This document shows, one piece after another, positions 4,669-5,159 of a DNA stretch of 5,159 bases. The stretch comes from Acidobacteriota bacterium. GTDB taxonomy: Bacteria > Acidobacteriota > Vicinamibacteria > Vicinamibacterales > SCN-69-37. A program made the position numbers and the translations under genes. How positions within the stretch are numbered: the stretch's first letter is position 1; every line of letters starts with the position of its first letter. The stretch lies in assembly GCA_021824055.1 (NCBI GenBank), contig JAKALV010000246.1, positions 1-5,159 on the forward strand. Direction: 5' to 3'. The notes beneath the pieces are model-generated. The model ran no database searches. It saw only the letters and a program-made list of their open reading frames with translations, and had not been told where the DNA came from.

Positions 4669-5159
4669 GTGGACATCCGGTTCGCGGTCCGCACGCTTCT
4701 CAAGGCTCCGGGCTTCACCATCGCCGTCATCCTCACCATCGCGCTTGGCGTGGGCGCCACCACCGCGATGTGGACGGTGGTCGATCGCATTGTCCTGCGC
4801 CCGCTGCCCTTCCCGGACTCCGCTCGCGCCGTGATGCTGTGCGAAACGAGCGCGAAGACCGCGAACTTTTGCGTCGCCTCGCCGCCGAACGCCGCCGATT
4901 GGGCGCGGTCCGTTCCGGCGCTCGACGCCGTCGGCGTGGCAAGAAATGAACCGGTGATCGCCACGATCGGCGGCGCGCCGGTCGGCCTCCGCGGCGGACT
5001 GGCCACCGCGGACTTCTTCCAGGCGATCGGACTGACCGCGGCCATGGGCCGTGTCCTCGAGCCGGCGGATCTCGACCGCGCGCGCAATCAGGTCGCGGTG
5101 ATCAGCGACACGTTGTGGCGCGAGCGGTTCGATGCGGATCCGCGGATCGTGAGCCGCTC
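4669..5159 (+). CDS. Acidobacterial-type (ADOP, MacB-like) ABC transporter permease, 3'-truncated by window
   Basis: 163 codons are visible before the window ends; full-length members have about 800 residues. The first residues, DIRFAVRTLLKAPGFTIAVI, are the diagnostic opening of acidobacterial duplicated orphan permeases. They are followed by a transmembrane helix (LTIALGVGATTAMWTVVDRI) and VLRPLPFPDSARAV. Then comes the extracytoplasmic MacB_PCD-like domain, with SPPNAADW, LATADFFQAIGL, AAMGRVLEPADL and VAVISDTLWRERF, all close to family consensus. Known for the family: MacB/FtsX-type permeases, often without a linked ATPase gene and present in many copies in Acidobacteriota; their substrates are generally unknown. 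The start is well fixed: an in-frame TAG at 4663-4665 lies one codon before GTG 4669, and the motif begins directly after it. There is no Shine-Dalgarno sequence. CATAGT at 4657-4662 ends 6 nt before the GTG and could be a -10 box of a leaderless transcript. Confidence 0.93.
   Translation, partial: MDIRFAVRTLLKAPGFTIAVILTIALGVGATTAMWTVVDRIVLRPLPFPDSARAVMLCETSAKTANFCVASPPNAADWARSVPALDAVGVARNEPVIATIGGAPVGLRGGLATADFFQAIGLTAAMGRVLEPADLDRARNQVAVISDTLWRERFDADPRIVSR

Overview
The base composition is high in G+C and the genes are closely packed. The start of an acidobacterial-type (ADOP, MacB-like) ABC permease at the right edge, together with a molybdenum hydroxylase/cytochrome c set and PEGA-domain and VapBC genes, suggests an Acidobacteriota genome, possibly class Vicinamibacteria. 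That placement is inferred from gene content only; no rRNA or other marker gene is present.

Left part (2-2291, + strand): the C-terminal two thirds of a xanthine dehydrogenase-family molybdopterin-binding subunit (isoquinoline 1-oxidoreductase beta-like), then a 132-bp nearly perfect palindrome without a spacer, then a small exported c-type cytochrome, whose stop overlaps the start (TAATG) of a small SRPBCC-fold protein. This reads as a periplasmic oxidation module: the molybdenum enzyme oxidises an unknown N-heterocycle or aldehyde-like substrate and the cytochrome takes the electrons. The SRPBCC protein may bind a hydrophobic ligand or help maturation.

Middle part (2302-3556, - strand): a GNAT acetyltransferase that converges on the SRPBCC gene with only 10 bp between stops, a 63-bp array of seven 9-bp repeats, and a VapBC-type toxin-antitoxin pair (PIN toxin and AbrB/MazE-fold antitoxin with a 4-nt ATGA overlap). 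The vapB promoter region is AT-rich and holds direct and inverted repeats that look like an autoregulatory operator. Its -10-like box lies so close to the ATG that the transcript could be leaderless.

Right part (3625-5159): an exported, proline- and tyrosine-rich protein with two PEGA domains on the - strand, then a 156-bp divergent intergenic region with a possible ECF sigma factor promoter, then the ADOP permease on the + strand, which starts at a GTG and runs off the window.

The most unusual item is the palindrome at 1403-1534. It supplies the start codon, and related DNA just outside it supplies the short hydrophobic leader, of the cytochrome. It looks like a palindromic or REP/MITE-like element that has become part of a gene's 5' end, or a strong RNA hairpin that hides the cytochrome start. 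No complete undescribed multi-gene system is evident.
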